64,000 bases of DNA. It comes from an uncultured Monoglobus sp. Lineage in GTDB: Bacteria; Bacillota; Clostridia; Monoglobales; Monoglobaceae. The stretch spans positions 62,001 through 126,000 of the forward strand of contig CANRBF010000004.1 of the NCBI GenBank assembly GCA_947628795.1, written 5' to 3'. Below the pieces are notes generated by a model. It searched no databases and was not told the DNA's origin. It saw only the letters and a program-made list of their open reading frames with translations. The translations under genes were made by a program, and so were the position numbers. Each line of letters opens with the position of its first letter. The first letter of the stretch is position 1. Positions 42,621 to 51,977 of the stretch are shown here, piece after piece.

Positions 42621-45600
42621 CTATAACTCCTTCTCAGCCGGTTCGGACATCGGCATTATATTTTTCGTCGAGTTCCAGATCATGACTTTCACTTTTTTCG
42701 GCTTCGCGCCGCTTATCTGCACAAACGTTTCGCTTATCGCGCCCTCCGGCGTCGTACCTTCCTCGGTCGGCGCGACTCCGGTGACATCGGCCGTCGTAAA
42801 TCCCGCCAGCGTTCCGTCCTCGCCGTATGCCGCGATCATCAGCGTCTCGGTCTCGCCCGCGGACAGGCAGCCCGATGTGTCCACGCTGACTCTCAGTTCT
42901 CCGCTGTTTTCCTCATACTGCGTATACTCCGCGTTTGTGATGGTCGGCGCCGAGCTCTCGCGCACGTATACCCGCACCTTTGCCGACATCGCCGCTCCCG
43001 GCGTCATGTATGTGATCACGGCATCGCCGTAATTTTTCGCGGTTATCGTTCCGTCCTCCGATACCGAGGCTACGTCCTCATTATCGGATGAAACGTAAAT
43101 CGGGAAATCCGTCACACTCTCGGGATACGCCGTTATATTCGGCTTGAACGACGCGCCCGGCTTGAGGGCCAAGCTTTTGGTCTCGCTTCTCAGCATCTGC
43201 GCGGCCTGCGGCTTTATCACGCAGCCGCCGCTGTTGTCGTTTTGCGTCTTTTCGGTAGTGCCGCAGCTCACCTCCGCTTTGATGACCGAGCTTCCCTTTC
43301 CGTCAGCGAACGTGTAATACTTCGGGTCTAAGTTTATCGTTATCTTTTTTGTCTCGCCGCCCGCTATCTCGCCTATCTCCTCGTCGATTATTATCTCGCC
43401 GTTTTCCCCCTTCACGGTTATTTTTGCTCCGCTTGCGGTCTCGCATCCCTCGTTTGTCACATACGCCTCCGCTGTTCCGTCGCTGTACATCTTGTAGTCT
43501 TTTATCTCAACCGTCAGGTTCGCCGCGCCGAACTCATTCGCTGCCGCGTTGTTCGCCGTGTTTTTATCACTGAGGCCTTCGCCCGTGACCGCCGCGGTTA
43601 TGTTCTGCTTTTCAAATCCCTCGGGCAGCATGACCGAGACGCTCGCCTCGCCGCTCTCTCCCGCGGGAATATTCACGCTCTGCGCGCCCTCGAAGATAAC
43701 TCCCGATTTCTCGCCCTCAAGCCTGATGTTAAGGCTGCTCAGGTCGGCCTTGGTGTTGTTTGTTATGTCAAGATCAAATCTCGCGCTCTTTCCGGGCGTT
43801 ACCGCGCCGTCGGCGTATATCGCGTTTACCGCTATGTCCTCCTCCGGCTCGGTGTGGGTGTATACAAGTCTCGCGCTTGTGGTCGAGCCGCTATCGTCGG
43901 TGTCAGCCAGTACCGCCGCGGTCTGTATCTCGCCGTTTTGGTCGAGCCTCGCGTCCCACGAGCGTATCTTCGCGTTATAGTCCGTTATCTTGACCGGGTT
44001 TGTCCAATTGCCGTTTTCATTATATGACGCGTACAGATTTGAATTAAATCCGTCCTGCGCCTCGAACACCGCGGCCTGTTTACCGTAATTACTCAAATAC
44101 ATCACAGAACCCTCGGCCTTTGTGTCGGTTATATCGGTTATTGAATCGCTTATCCTTTTCAGATTTCCGTTCTCGGTGAAAGCGAGACCTCCGCTTGTTT
44201 TGTGCAGTCCGCTCAGCTCTGTGTTGTTGTCATACAAAACCTCGCCGCCGCGGTACAGTATGTTTTCGGACGTCGTCATATCGCCGTCCTTGTCGGCGAT
44301 AATATACGCGTTTCCGTTATACACCGCGCTGTCGCACACCAGCGGCAGTTTTTCAAGCGCCGCGGTAGTTTCGCCTATCTCCCCGTTTTCTATCCTTGAC
44401 AAATACACGCTTTCGCTTGTCTCGTCGGCTCCGGGCATCGGGCTGTCCTTATCGTTTTCGGTATAGCATATATACGTTGTATAATTACCCGCCTCTATCC
44501 TCGGGCTGTATTCGTATTTATCTCCGCTTGTGATGCTTTTCGGCTCGCTCCACGCTGTTCCGTCAAACTCGGCGTATTTTATATCAACTGTTTTGGCGAT
44601 CTTATAAACATCCTCGCTTTCGCTGAGCTTCCGGTTCGCGCTCTGCCATACTATCGCCGCGCCGTTTGACGAGGCCGTTATGTCAAACTCAAAGTCGGCC
44701 GTGCCGTCATCGTCGATTATTTTCGGCTCGCTCCATGTTCCGTTTTCAAGAATACTGTAATACAGCGCGGTCTTGTCGGCGAGCGCCCTTGATGTGTCGT
44801 CGTCGAGCCATACCATCATTGTCCGTCCGTCGCTTAGATCAACAAGTCTCACCTGGCTGTAGGGATAGAGATTGCTCTTGACCGTGTCGGCGTCCGCGGC
44901 TGTTTCCGCTGTTTCGAGATAGTCTCTTTGGACCGTCGTCATATTCTCGGGCTCGATGTCTATGTCCGCGGCCTCGGCCGCCTCAAAATACGGATATATC
45001 TGCGCTCCGGTCAGCTTCTGCGACTGTCTGAACTCTTTGCCGAGCAGCGTGTACAGCGCGTAAAACCTTGCGGTCAGCGTGACCGTCAGACATTCCTCCA
45101 GCTTTGTGATCGGGGCCTTGAGGCTCGCCGCTCCCTCGCCCTCTATGCCTACCTCAAGCGACAGCAGCTTTCTGACTCCCAGTCCCACGCCGACCGACGG
45201 CGTTATGCTGAGATCGACCTGTCCGCTCATATTAAACTCGGGCGCTATGGGCGATTCTCTCATAATTTCCCACTTGAGCCCCGATTGCAAAGAGCCCGAA
45301 ACTCCGTATGAGATATACACCGCGGGCACGGGCGGCAGCGGATAGCTGTTTGACACGCTTCCGTCCAGTATCACCGTGATACCGCCGCTGAGCACCTTCA
45401 TGCTTTCGTCGTCGAGCGATATCTCCATAAATCCGCACACGCTCACCGAGCCCTCAACGCCCAGCTTTCCCGGTGTTTTGGGCCCGTTCTTCTGCTTGAA
45501 AAACGCGTCTCCCTCCTTGCCGGCCGCCAGTTCCGCAAACACTTCTCTGTACGCTTCATAGGTGTCTTGCCACTCCTCGCTGTCGGCGTCCTCGGGCACG

Positions 45601-48176
45601 TTTCCGAGATCGCCGCTTCCGCCGATAAGCACCTGGAACGTCCTGTCCTCGGCGTTGTACGCCGTCTTTACAATGTTAAACAAATTCAAATCAAAGTTAA
45701 ACGGCACGTCGAGCATGTACACCGACTTGTTGTTTATTTTCACCGCGGGGCCTTGCAGTCTCGTGTCCTCGCTGTTTCCCGCGAAAAGGTCCTCGGGGTC
45801 AACGTCGAACGCCTTGACCTTTATCTCGCTCATTTGGTTGGGCATAAGGAAAAATCCCGCGTCGGTATATATCGGCGCGCCGCCGTAGTCGATTCTTATA
45901 CCCGCCGTCCTGTTCGAGTTTTTGAACTGCACCACACCGCTGTCGTCGGTTTCGTAGGAAGCGCCGTCAATATATACCGTGGCGCCGCTTACCGGGTCTC
46001 CGCTCACCTCGTCCGTCACCCGAAGCGAGTACGCCGAAGGCTCCCGCGTGGCCTGTGGCTCCGGAGTCGGAATCGGAGGTATGGTAGCGTCCGGGTCGGA
46101 GCCTCCGCCGCCTTCAAGTGGGTATATGTAATATACGTCATTTTTGCACCAATATGAACCGCGCTCATAAGGCGTGTTACTGCTGTCATATCCGTAGCAA
46201 TGGATCCGGCCACTTATATCTCTGGTTGAAATAAGGCTTGAGCTGTCATAGCTGCACTTAAAATATCCCATAAACGGCGAGGACGCGCTTGCGGTCAATG
46301 TTGGTGTGCCGTCGCCGGGATTTTCCCGCACTATTCCGCTTATGTAACAGTTGGTGCCGTTGCTTATTCCGCGAGCATCGCCGTTTGTGGCTGTTACGCT
46401 GCCTTGAATATAATTATTACTTCCGCCGGATATTCCGGAAGCGCTGCCGTTTGTGGCAGTTATATTGCCTTGAATATAATTATCACTTCCGCCTATTCCA
46501 TATGCACCTCCGTTTGTGGCAGTTATATTGCCTTGAATATAATTATTACTTCCGCCGCCTATTCCGGAAGCACCGCCGTTTGTGGCAGTTATATTGCCTT
46601 CAATACAATTACCGCTACCGACATCTATTCCGTAAGTATCGCCATCGCCTTTACTTGTTATGTTGCCCTCAATATAGTTATTGCTGCCGCCCCCTATTCC
46701 GTAAGTCCAATCATCAACATTTTCTGATGTTATATTCCCCTTTATATAGTTGCCACTGCCGCCCCCTATTCCGTAAGTATTGCTGTTTTCGGATGTTATA
46801 TTGCCTTCGATATAGTTGTTGCTGCCGCCATGTATTGCGTAAATATTGCTGTTTTCGGATGTTATATTGCCATAAATACAATTACCGCTGCCGCCATCTA
46901 TTCCAAATATATAGCTGTTTTTGGATGTTATATTGCCATAAATACAGTTACCGCTGCCGCCGTCTATTCCATAAGTATTGCCGTTTTCGGATATTATATC
47001 GCCGTAAATTATACAGTTTTCGCACCCATCTCCTATTCCGGTAGTATTGACTCTGCCTATTACATCTCCATAAATTATACAATCGGAACACTCATACATT
47101 GCATCTCCATAGTAGCCGTTTATTCCCGTAAAGCTGATACAATTTGAACAATCAAGCATAATATTTCTGAAGCTACCACCGGTTATTTGTTCAGAAGATT
47201 GAGCTGCTGTAATGGTTATATTACCGTAATTAGTGCAATTAACACAATTATTAAATAAGTTAAATCCTACATTCATAGAATTAAAAACAACTCCGTCATG
47301 CATATTTATGTCAATACTGTTTTCACAATTATATCCGTTTGTGATACATCTAAGAGCAGAAGAGTTATATAAACTTTCCTGTGATAAATCCACAAAGTTT
47401 ATCGCGCCGCTTGTTTTGCATGAATCCGCAAAAGATTCATATTCTCCCAGGCCTAAAATCTCAAGCATACCATCGTGAGTTTTTGTTAAATTAATATTGA
47501 TATTTGTCAGATTCAGATCCATATAATAATTATTTAACAGCTTACCTGTTTCAAATTCATGTTGCGGATCAAATGAGGTAAATAGGCCAATAGATGCAAC
47601 TTTTGAAGAGTCAAAAGGATCAATATAATACTCCGGCTCTTTGGTTATGGTCAGGCCGTTTATCGCGTGATTATTTCCGTTAAATGTGGCGTTGTAGAGC
47701 GTCAGAGGTTTCCACTCGATTCCGGTTATGTCTATGTCGTTTTGAAGCTCGTAGTAGCCGCCGTCATGGCCGTCTATCGCCATAAGCTCCTCGGGGGTCG
47801 ATATGTATACAACCTCGCTGTAACCCGAGTCGGCCGCGGTAACTTCGCCGGCGCCCGGGACCGGAGGACGGGTGGGCAGATTGTCGGGGTCGAGTTTTTC
47901 GTCCGGGTCTATCCCCATCGCGCGCAGTCTCTCGTCTCTGCGGTTTTTCTCTTCCTCGCGCCGCTTCTCCTCCTCGGCGCGGCGCTGCTCCTCTTCCGCT
48001 CTGCGCTGCTCAACTTCGACCCTGTGGGCCTCTTCCTCGGCGCGGAGCTGTTCCTCCTCGATCTCGCGCGCCGTTAGCTCGTCCGCCGCGGGCAATTCCC
48101 GCGCGAAAACGGTTATCCCCGAAAACATCGAAACCGCCAAAGCCAGCGACAAAATCAAACTCAACAATCTTTTCAT
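42621..48176 (-). CDS. Giant secreted surface protein with beta-solenoid, propeller-like and Ig-like domains
   Basis: 1851 residues with GGAGGT before ATG 48176. Signal peptide 1-25, a charged Glu/Arg coiled coil (about 35-88), a Pro-rich linker, then a region with GLUG-like FNGNNHAINGLTI. Residues about 375-615 form at least nine 21-24-residue repeats of the type GSxNYIxGNITxxN, typical of a right-handed beta-helix. After a Pro linker (about 700) comes a carboxypeptidase-regulatory-like domain (VTDEVSGDPVSGATVYIDG), an unrecognised middle part (about 790-1080), propeller-like repeats (SILENGTWSEPKIID and similar, about 1110-1400), two CARDB-like modules (about 1450-1600), a Big_2 domain (about 1680-1745) and a C-terminal domain. 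No sortase or S-layer anchor is seen. It is probably an adhesin or carbohydrate-binding protein. Expression seems controlled by a structured leader. Confidence 0.85.
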   Translation of the reverse strand: MKRLLSLILSLALAVSMFSGITVFARELPAADELTAREIEEEQLRAEEEAHRVEVEQRRAEEEQRRAEEEKRREEEKNRRDERLRAMGIDPDEKLDPDNLPTRPPVPGAGEVTAADSGYSEVVYISTPEELMAIDGHDGGYYELQNDIDITGIEWKPLTLYNATFNGNNHAINGLTITKEPEYYIDPFDSSKVASIGLFTSFDPQHEFETGKLLNNYYMDLNLTNININLTKTHDGMLEILGLGEYESFADSCKTSGAINFVDLSQESLYNSSALRCITNGYNCENSIDINMHDGVVFNSMNVGFNLFNNCVNCTNYGNITITAAQSSEQITGGSFRNIMLDCSNCISFTGINGYYGDAMYECSDCIIYGDVIGRVNTTGIGDGCENCIIYGDIISENGNTYGIDGGSGNCIYGNITSKNSYIFGIDGGSGNCIYGNITSENSNIYAIHGGSNNYIEGNITSENSNTYGIGGGSGNYIKGNITSENVDDWTYGIGGGSNNYIEGNITSKGDGDTYGIDVGSGNCIEGNITATNGGASGIGGGSNNYIQGNITATNGGAYGIGGSDNYIQGNITATNGSASGISGGSNNYIQGSVTATNGDARGISNGTNCYISGIVRENPGDGTPTLTASASSPFMGYFKCSYDSSSLISTRDISGRIHCYGYDSSNTPYERGSYWCKNDVYYIYPLEGGGGSDPDATIPPIPTPEPQATREPSAYSLRVTDEVSGDPVSGATVYIDGASYETDDSGVVQFKNSNRTAGIRIDYGGAPIYTDAGFFLMPNQMSEIKVKAFDVDPEDLFAGNSEDTRLQGPAVKINNKSVYMLDVPFNFDLNLFNIVKTAYNAEDRTFQVLIGGSGDLGNVPEDADSEEWQDTYEAYREVFAELAAGKEGDAFFKQKNGPKTPGKLGVEGSVSVCGFMEISLDDESMKVLSGGITVILDGSVSNSYPLPPVPAVYISYGVSGSLQSGLKWEIMRESPIAPEFNMSGQVDLSITPSVGVGLGVRKLLSLEVGIEGEGAASLKAPITKLEECLTVTLTARFYALYTLLGKEFRQSQKLTGAQIYPYFEAAEAADIDIEPENMTTVQRDYLETAETAADADTVKSNLYPYSQVRLVDLSDGRTMMVWLDDDTSRALADKTALYYSILENGTWSEPKIIDDDGTADFEFDITASSNGAAIVWQSANRKLSESEDVYKIAKTVDIKYAEFDGTAWSEPKSITSGDKYEYSPRIEAGNYTTYICYTENDKDSPMPGADETSESVYLSRIENGEIGETTAALEKLPLVCDSAVYNGNAYIIADKDGDMTTSENILYRGGEVLYDNNTELSGLHKTSGGLAFTENGNLKRISDSITDITDTKAEGSVMYLSNYGKQAAVFEAQDGFNSNLYASYNENGNWTNPVKITDYNAKIRSWDARLDQNGEIQTAAVLADTDDSGSTTSARLVYTHTEPEEDIAVNAIYADGAVTPGKSARFDLDITNNTKADLSSLNIRLEGEKSGVIFEGAQSVNIPAGESGEASVSVMLPEGFEKQNITAAVTGEGLSDKNTANNAAANEFGAANLTVEIKDYKMYSDGTAEAYVTNEGCETASGAKITVKGENGEIIIDEEIGEIAGGETKKITINLDPKYYTFADGKGSSVIKAEVSCGTTEKTQNDNSGGCVIKPQAAQMLRSETKSLALKPGASFKPNITAYPESVTDFPIYVSSDNEDVASVSEDGTITAKNYGDAVITYMTPGAAMSAKVRVYVRESSAPTITNAEYTQYEENSGELRVSVDTSGCLSAGETETLMIAAYGEDGTLAGFTTADVTGVAPTEEGTTPEGAISETFVQISGAKPKKVKVMIWNSTKNIMPMSEPAEKEL
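46360..47030. repeat. Coding tandem repeats of about 66 bp (beta-solenoid turns)
   Basis: Nine or more units of 63-72 bp lie inside the surface protein gene. Each encodes one turn of the GSxNYIxGNITxxN repeat. Neighbouring units differ by only a few bases (for example 46400-46600), so recent duplication is likely. The unit phase is coding; spacers do not vary as in a CRISPR. Confidence 0.85.
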
Positions 48177-48210
48177 AATACTTTACCTCCGGAATATATT
48201 TTATATAAAA

Positions 48211-48239
48211 ATGCGCGGCCGCAAATCACGACCGCGCAT
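48211..48239 (-). terminator. Intrinsic terminator inside the surface protein gene leader
   Basis: Minus-strand ATGCGCGGTCG pairs with CGGCCGCGCAT (11 bp, one G-T) around a 7-base loop, followed by TTTTTAT. It lies 20 bases before the ribosome-binding site of the gene, so read-through is needed for expression. Confidence 0.75.
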
Positions 48240-48368
48240 AAAAAACGCAGCCTTGATTTTATGCTGCCACGCACTCATCTATATTTTGTATTTCAAAGTT
48301 AGATAACCAAAGCGTGCGCTTTTTGCATAAGCGCAAACCCTGAAATACAAAATATTAAAATACGTGGC
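48211..48368 (-). promoter_or_regulatory. Riboswitch-like leader RNA of the surface protein gene
   Basis: Transcription is predicted to start near 48368. The first 90 nt form a 15-bp perfect closing stem (48341-48355 with 48281-48295) around a 45-nt core, which has its own GCGCTT/AAGCGC hairpin and alternative AAAGC/GCTTT pairing. An outer GCCACG/CGTGGC pair (48363-48368 region with 48267-48272) overlaps a following GCAGC/GCTGC hairpin. A strong intrinsic terminator (48211-48239) precedes the Shine-Dalgarno. This order, closed core, switching hairpins, terminator, RBS, is how riboswitches and attenuators are built. The core matches no riboswitch class that I can recall. Confidence 0.55.
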
Positions 48369-48374
48369 AAATTA

Positions 48375-48403
48375 AATATAACATATATTTCAATAAAATA
48401 CAA
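48375..48403 (-). promoter_or_regulatory. Sigma-A promoter of the surface protein gene
   Basis: Minus-strand TTGTAT (48398-48403), a 17-base spacer and TATATT (48375-48380), placing the start directly before the structured leader. Confidence 0.55.
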
Positions 48404-48462
48404 GCAAAATTTTGAAATTTTATAAAAAAATTATAGTGGCGGATATTATCCGCCCGTTTGCC

Positions 48463-48590
48463 ACCCCCCTCAGTCGGCTCCGCCGACAGCTCCCCCGAGG
48501 GGGCGCCTATCTTCCGCGGCCTCAGTTGGTGGGCGCCTATTTTCTGCCTCTCTCCCGAGGGGCGCCTCTCTAACTTCCACCATACCGCAG
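48463..48590. repeat. Dispersed palindromic repeat
   Basis: CCCCCTCAGTC-(CGGCTCCGCCG hairpin)-GACAGCTCCCCCGAGGGGG and the following CCTCAGTTGGTGGGCGCC block are nearly identical to 42371-42460. It lies between tsf and the surface protein promoter. Confidence 0.75.
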
Positions 48591-48645
48591 GGGCGGGCAT
48601 ACAAAAAGGCGCGCAGGTTGCTGCGCGCCGCTTGTTCGGTTTTGA

Positions 48646-49563
48646 TTATTTTATCATTGAGGCAACTTCTGCCGCGAAGTCGTCCTGCTTTTTCTCGATA
48701 CCCTCGCCGGTCTCAAAGCGTACAAACTTTGTGATCTTGACGTCAGCTCCGATCTCCTTGCCGACCTGCTTTACGTAATCGGCAACGGTCTCCTTGTTCA
48801 CAGCCTTAACATAGGGCTGCTCGAGCAGGCAGACCTCTTTGAGTTCCTTGGCGAGACGTCCCGTTATCATCTTCTCGATGATGTTCTCGGGCTTGTTCGC
48901 GTTCTTGGGGTCGTTCTTGGCTTGAGCTATAAGGATCTCCTTCTCGTGCTCCTTGTAGTCCTCGGGAACGTCGTCGCTCGACAGATACTTGGGGCTGAGC
49001 GCCGCGATCTGCATAGCCACGTTCTTGAGGCACTCGGTAACCTGCTCGCAGGCGGGAGCCTGAGCCTCGACCATAACGCCGATCTTTCCGCCCGCGTGGA
49101 TATAGTCAACAACCACGCCGTCGGTCGAGATTCTCTCAAAGCGTCTGATGTTCATGTTCTCGCCGATCTTGGCGATCTTTTCGGTCAGAGCGTCGCCCAC
49201 GTTCTGACTGCCGCCCGCGATCGTCTTGGTCTTGAGATCCTCAACATCGGCGGGATCCTCGGCCGCGATAGTCTTCGCGACGTCCAGTACAAAGCTTCTG
49301 AAATCATCGTTCTTTGCAACGAAGTCGGTCTCGGAGTTGACCTCAACAACAACGCCGACGCCGCCGTCGATGTGCGACAGAACGATACCCTCGGCGGCTA
49401 TTCTGCCGGCCTTCTTAGCGGCCTTGGAGAGGCCTTTTTCTCTCAGATACTCAACCGCCGCGTCCTTGTCGCCGTCGGTCTCGACCAGCGCCTTTTTGCA
49501 GTCCATCATGCCGCAGCCGGTCATCTCTCTGAGTTCTTTTACGTCTTTTGCAGTAAATGCCAT
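48646..49563 (-). CDS. tsf: Elongation factor Ts
   Basis: 305 residues. The N-terminal UBA-like domain is AKDVKELREMTGCGMMDCKKALVETDGDKDAA with the TGCGMMDCK family signature. It is followed by KAAGRIAAEGIV-type and EVNSETDFVAKNDDF segments that contact EF-Tu, and by the C-terminal dimerisation region with YVKAVNKETVADYVKQVGKE. It exchanges GDP for GTP on EF-Tu. It is downstream of rpsB in the classic order, with a repeat-bearing 128-base gap. Confidence 0.97.
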   Translation of the reverse strand: MAFTAKDVKELREMTGCGMMDCKKALVETDGDKDAAVEYLREKGLSKAAKKAGRIAAEGIVLSHIDGGVGVVVEVNSETDFVAKNDDFRSFVLDVAKTIAAEDPADVEDLKTKTIAGGSQNVGDALTEKIAKIGENMNIRRFERISTDGVVVDYIHAGGKIGVMVEAQAPACEQVTECLKNVAMQIAALSPKYLSSDDVPEDYKEHEKEILIAQAKNDPKNANKPENIIEKMITGRLAKELKEVCLLEQPYVKAVNKETVADYVKQVGKEIGADVKITKFVRFETGEGIEKKQDDFAAEVASMIK

Positions 49564-49599
49564 TTTATATATCTTCCTTTCGTGTTTTTAATATTCGGG

Positions 49600-49690
49600 T
49601 CGCCTAAAGGCGACTGAGGGGGACAAATTGCTTTTAGAAATCACAGCCCCACTCCGTCCGCTCCGCGGACACCTCTCCCCGGGGAGAGGC
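49600..49690. repeat. Dispersed palindromic repeat, inverted copy
   Basis: GTCGCCTAAAGGCGAC followed by TGAGGGGGA is the inverted form of the CCCCCTCAGTC-hairpin unit seen elsewhere. CCGTCCGCTCCGCGGAC and CTCTCCCCGGGGAGAG hairpins follow. It sits between rpsB and tsf and may also serve as a weak attenuating structure. Confidence 0.6.
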
Positions 49691-49692
49691 TT

Positions 49693-50439
49693 TTACTCGT
49701 CGAGCATGTCGAGGTTTACGTCGTCATCTTTTTTCTCGGAATTGTCCTCAAGCTGCTCGCCCTGCTTGCCCTCCAAGATCGCGTTTCCGATCGTGGTGAC
49801 TATGAGCTTTACCGCGCGGATAGCGTCGTCGTTTCCGGGAATGGGATAGTCGGCCTCCTCGGGGTCGCAGTTTGTGTCAACGATCGCGATAACGGGGATA
49901 CCCAGCTTGTGGGCCTCGGCGATAGCGTTCTTCTCTTTCCTGGGGTCAACAACGAACAGCGCCGACGGAAGAGCCTTCATCTCCTTGATGCCGCCCATGA
50001 ACTTCTCAAGTCTCTCCTTCTCCAGGTTGAGCTTGATTACCTCTTTCTTGGGCAGAAGATCCATTGTGCCGTCCTCTGTCATTTTCTCCAGCTGATACAG
50101 TCTGCCGATCCTCTGCTTGATGGTCTTGAAGTTTGTGAGCATTCCGCCCAGCCATCTGGCGTTAACGTAGAACATTCCTGTTCTCTCGGCCTCTTCCTTT
50201 ATCGCTTCCTGAGCCTGCTTTTTGGTTCCCACAAACAGAACCGTGCCGCCCTCGGCCGCGACGTCGCGCGTAAAGTAATACGCTTCCTCAATTTTCTTTA
50301 CAGTTTTCTGAAGGTCAATGATATAGATGCCGTTTCTCTCCGTGAAAATGTACTCAGCCATTTTAGGGTTCCAGCGGCGGGTCTGGTGTCCGAAGTGAAC
50401 GCCTGCCTCCAGTAACTGCTTCATCTGAACTACTCCCAT
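49693..50439 (-). CDS. rpsB: 30S ribosomal protein S2
   Basis: 248 residues from ATG 50439 ([19 protein letters not shown]), 7 bases after GGAGGTG; the open frame upstream is part of the leader. Conserved blocks: [32 protein letters not shown]-type sequence (here [18 protein letters not shown]), [28 protein letters not shown] and [24 protein letters not shown]. It ends in an acidic tail ([10 protein letters not shown]). It is needed for 30S assembly. Promoter at 50574-50602. Confidence 0.97.
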   Translation of the reverse strand: MGVVQMKQLLEAGVHFGHQTRRWNPKMAEYIFTERNGIYIIDLQKTVKKIEEAYYFTRDVAAEGGTVLFVGTKKQAQEAIKEEAERTGMFYVNARWLGGMLTNFKTIKQRIGRLYQLEKMTEDGTMDLLPKKEVIKLNLEKERLEKFMGGIKEMKALPSALFVVDPRKEKNAIAEAHKLGIPVIAIVDTNCDPEEADYPIPGNDDAIRAVKLIVTTIGNAILEGKQGEQLEDNSEKKDDDVNLDMLDE

Positions 50440-50567
50440 GATTTTACACCTCCGTAAAGTTATACCTCCGCCTCGGTCGGCTTTTTTCGGAACCGACATG
50501 GGAACGCGGCACGACCGAAAAAATCACGAGGCGTGTGTATTTATATTTTTTGTGCGGCTTCGCACAG
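50440..50567 (-). promoter_or_regulatory. Structured rpsB leader
   Basis: About 128 nt of leader contain a GTGCG/CGCAC hairpin, then GCCTCG pairing with CGAGGC around an inner GTCGG/CCGAC hairpin, just before the ribosome-binding site. Autogenous leaders are common for ribosomal protein operons. I cannot match it to a named Rfam family by eye. Confidence 0.4.
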
Positions 50568-50573
50568 AATTAG

Positions 50574-50602
50574 ATTATATCACATCAAAATCCCGATTGC
50601 AA
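50574..50602 (-). promoter_or_regulatory. Sigma-A promoter of rpsB-tsf
   Basis: Minus-strand TTGCAA (50597-50602), a 17-base spacer and TATAAT (50574-50579). Confidence 0.75.
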
Positions 50603-50688
50603 GAGAAATTTTGAAATTTTTGAAAAATTTTTTTAAGCGGGATACAAGAAATTCCGACGCGGCGGGTAATAATTTGTGTAATTTTAAC

Positions 50689-50717
50689 TTGCAATCGCCG
50701 CGGTTTGCCATTATAAT
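50689..50717 (+). promoter_or_regulatory. Sigma-A promoter of the threonine dehydratase operon
   Basis: TTGCAA (50689-50694), a 17-base spacer, TATAAT (50712-50717), 43 bases before the ATG. Confidence 0.75.
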
Positions 50718-50760
50718 TAATAGTTGTAAAATAATACAGTGATCGAATAAGGAGAGAGAT

Positions 50761-51954
50761 ATGGTTACACTCGATAAAATCTACCACGGCGCGCACGTGC
50801 TCAAACAGGTGCTGCGCCCGACCGAGCTGATCCGCGCGACCAGAATGTGCCCCGACTGCAATCTCTATCTCAAAAACGAAAATTTGCAGGTGACGGGCTC
50901 GTTTAAGGTGCGCGGCGCGTATTATAAAATTTCCCAATTGACCGACGAGGAGAAGGCGAGAGGCGTTATCGCCTGCTCGGCGGGCAACCACGCGCAGGGA
51001 GTGGCGCTGGCGGCGTCCATGCACGGAATAAAAGCCACGATATGTATTCCCGACGGCGCTCCGATATCCAAAGTCGAGGCAACAAAGAGCTATGGCGCGG
51101 ACGTGGTTCTGGTAAAGGGCGTTTATGACGACGCCTACGAAAAAGCGCTCCAAATGGTCGAGGAGACGGGCGCCACGTTTATCCACCCGTTTAACGACGA
51201 AAAGGTTATAGCGGGTCAGGGCTCGATAGGCCTTGAGATAATCGACCAGCTTGACGATGTCGACGCGGTAGTCGTTCCGGTGGGCGGCGGCGGACTTATC
51301 GCCGGAGTGGCGTTCACGCTCAAGTCGCTCAATCCCGATATCAAGGTGTACGGCGTGCAGGCCGAGGGCGCCCCGTCAATGAAAACCTCGATAAAAGACG
51401 ACAAGATCGAAACCCTGAACGGGGTCCACACCATCGCCGACGGCATCGCTGTGAAAACCCCGGGCGACCTGACGTTTGACATATGCAAAAACTACGTTGA
51501 CGATATCGTGACAGTCTCGGACGACGAGATCTCGACGGCGATACTCGAGCTTATCGAGCGCGAGAAGGTCATAGCCGAGGGCGCGGGAGCCGCGTCGGTC
51601 GCCGCGATAATGTTTGACAAGCTTCCCACCAAGGGCAAAAACGTGGTGGCTCTGGTGTCGGGCGGAAACATAGACGTGACTATACTTTCGAGAGTTATAA
51701 ACCGCGGCCTTCAAATGACGGGCCGCCTGACCGAACTGGTTATCGAGCTCACCGACAAGCCCGGACAGCTGCTGACCGTTTCGGAGATCATCGCGTCGTA
51801 CGGCGCGAACGTTGTGGAGCTTGACCACAACAGAGGCGACAGCCACATAGACATCAACGACTGCATCCTCAGAATATCGGTCGAAACCAGGAACCGCGAC
51901 CATCTCAACGAGATAATAAACGCCCTGACAAAGAGCGGATTTAAATTAAGATAA
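50761..51954 (+). CDS. ilvA: Threonine ammonia-lyase with C-terminal ACT domain
   Basis: 397 residues, ATG 50761 after AAGGAGAG. PLP-binding Lys in TGSFKVRGAYYKI, phosphate-binding loop ACSAGNHAQGVA, VVPVGGGGLIAGVA, and GAGAASVAAIMF define the fold-type II dehydratase. A short ACT-like domain (about 325-397, VIELTDKPGQLLTVSEIIASYGANVVELDH) makes it like the roughly 400-residue clostridial and Bacillus short form, not the 500-residue two-ACT form. It deaminates threonine (and serine) to 2-oxobutanoate plus ammonia, for isoleucine synthesis or fermentation. RidA follows within 23 bases. Confidence 0.92.
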   Translation: MVTLDKIYHGAHVLKQVLRPTELIRATRMCPDCNLYLKNENLQVTGSFKVRGAYYKISQLTDEEKARGVIACSAGNHAQGVALAASMHGIKATICIPDGAPISKVEATKSYGADVVLVKGVYDDAYEKALQMVEETGATFIHPFNDEKVIAGQGSIGLEIIDQLDDVDAVVVPVGGGGLIAGVAFTLKSLNPDIKVYGVQAEGAPSMKTSIKDDKIETLNGVHTIADGIAVKTPGDLTFDICKNYVDDIVTVSDDEISTAILELIEREKVIAEGAGAASVAAIMFDKLPTKGKNVVALVSGGNIDVTILSRVINRGLQMTGRLTELVIELTDKPGQLLTVSEIIASYGANVVELDHNRGDSHIDINDCILRISVETRNRDHLNEIINALTKSGFKLR

Positions 51955-51977
51955 ATTTATTAAACGGAGGTAATATT

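Noticed and set aside
46360-47030. Regular 66-bp repeats that could be taken for a CRISPR array
   Set aside because: The repeats are one continuous reading frame, units are similar along their whole length with no unique spacers, and no cas genes are present.
48296-48340. c-di-GMP or preQ1 riboswitch in the surface protein leader
   Set aside because: Neither core consensus can be aligned; only the general architecture fits a riboswitch.
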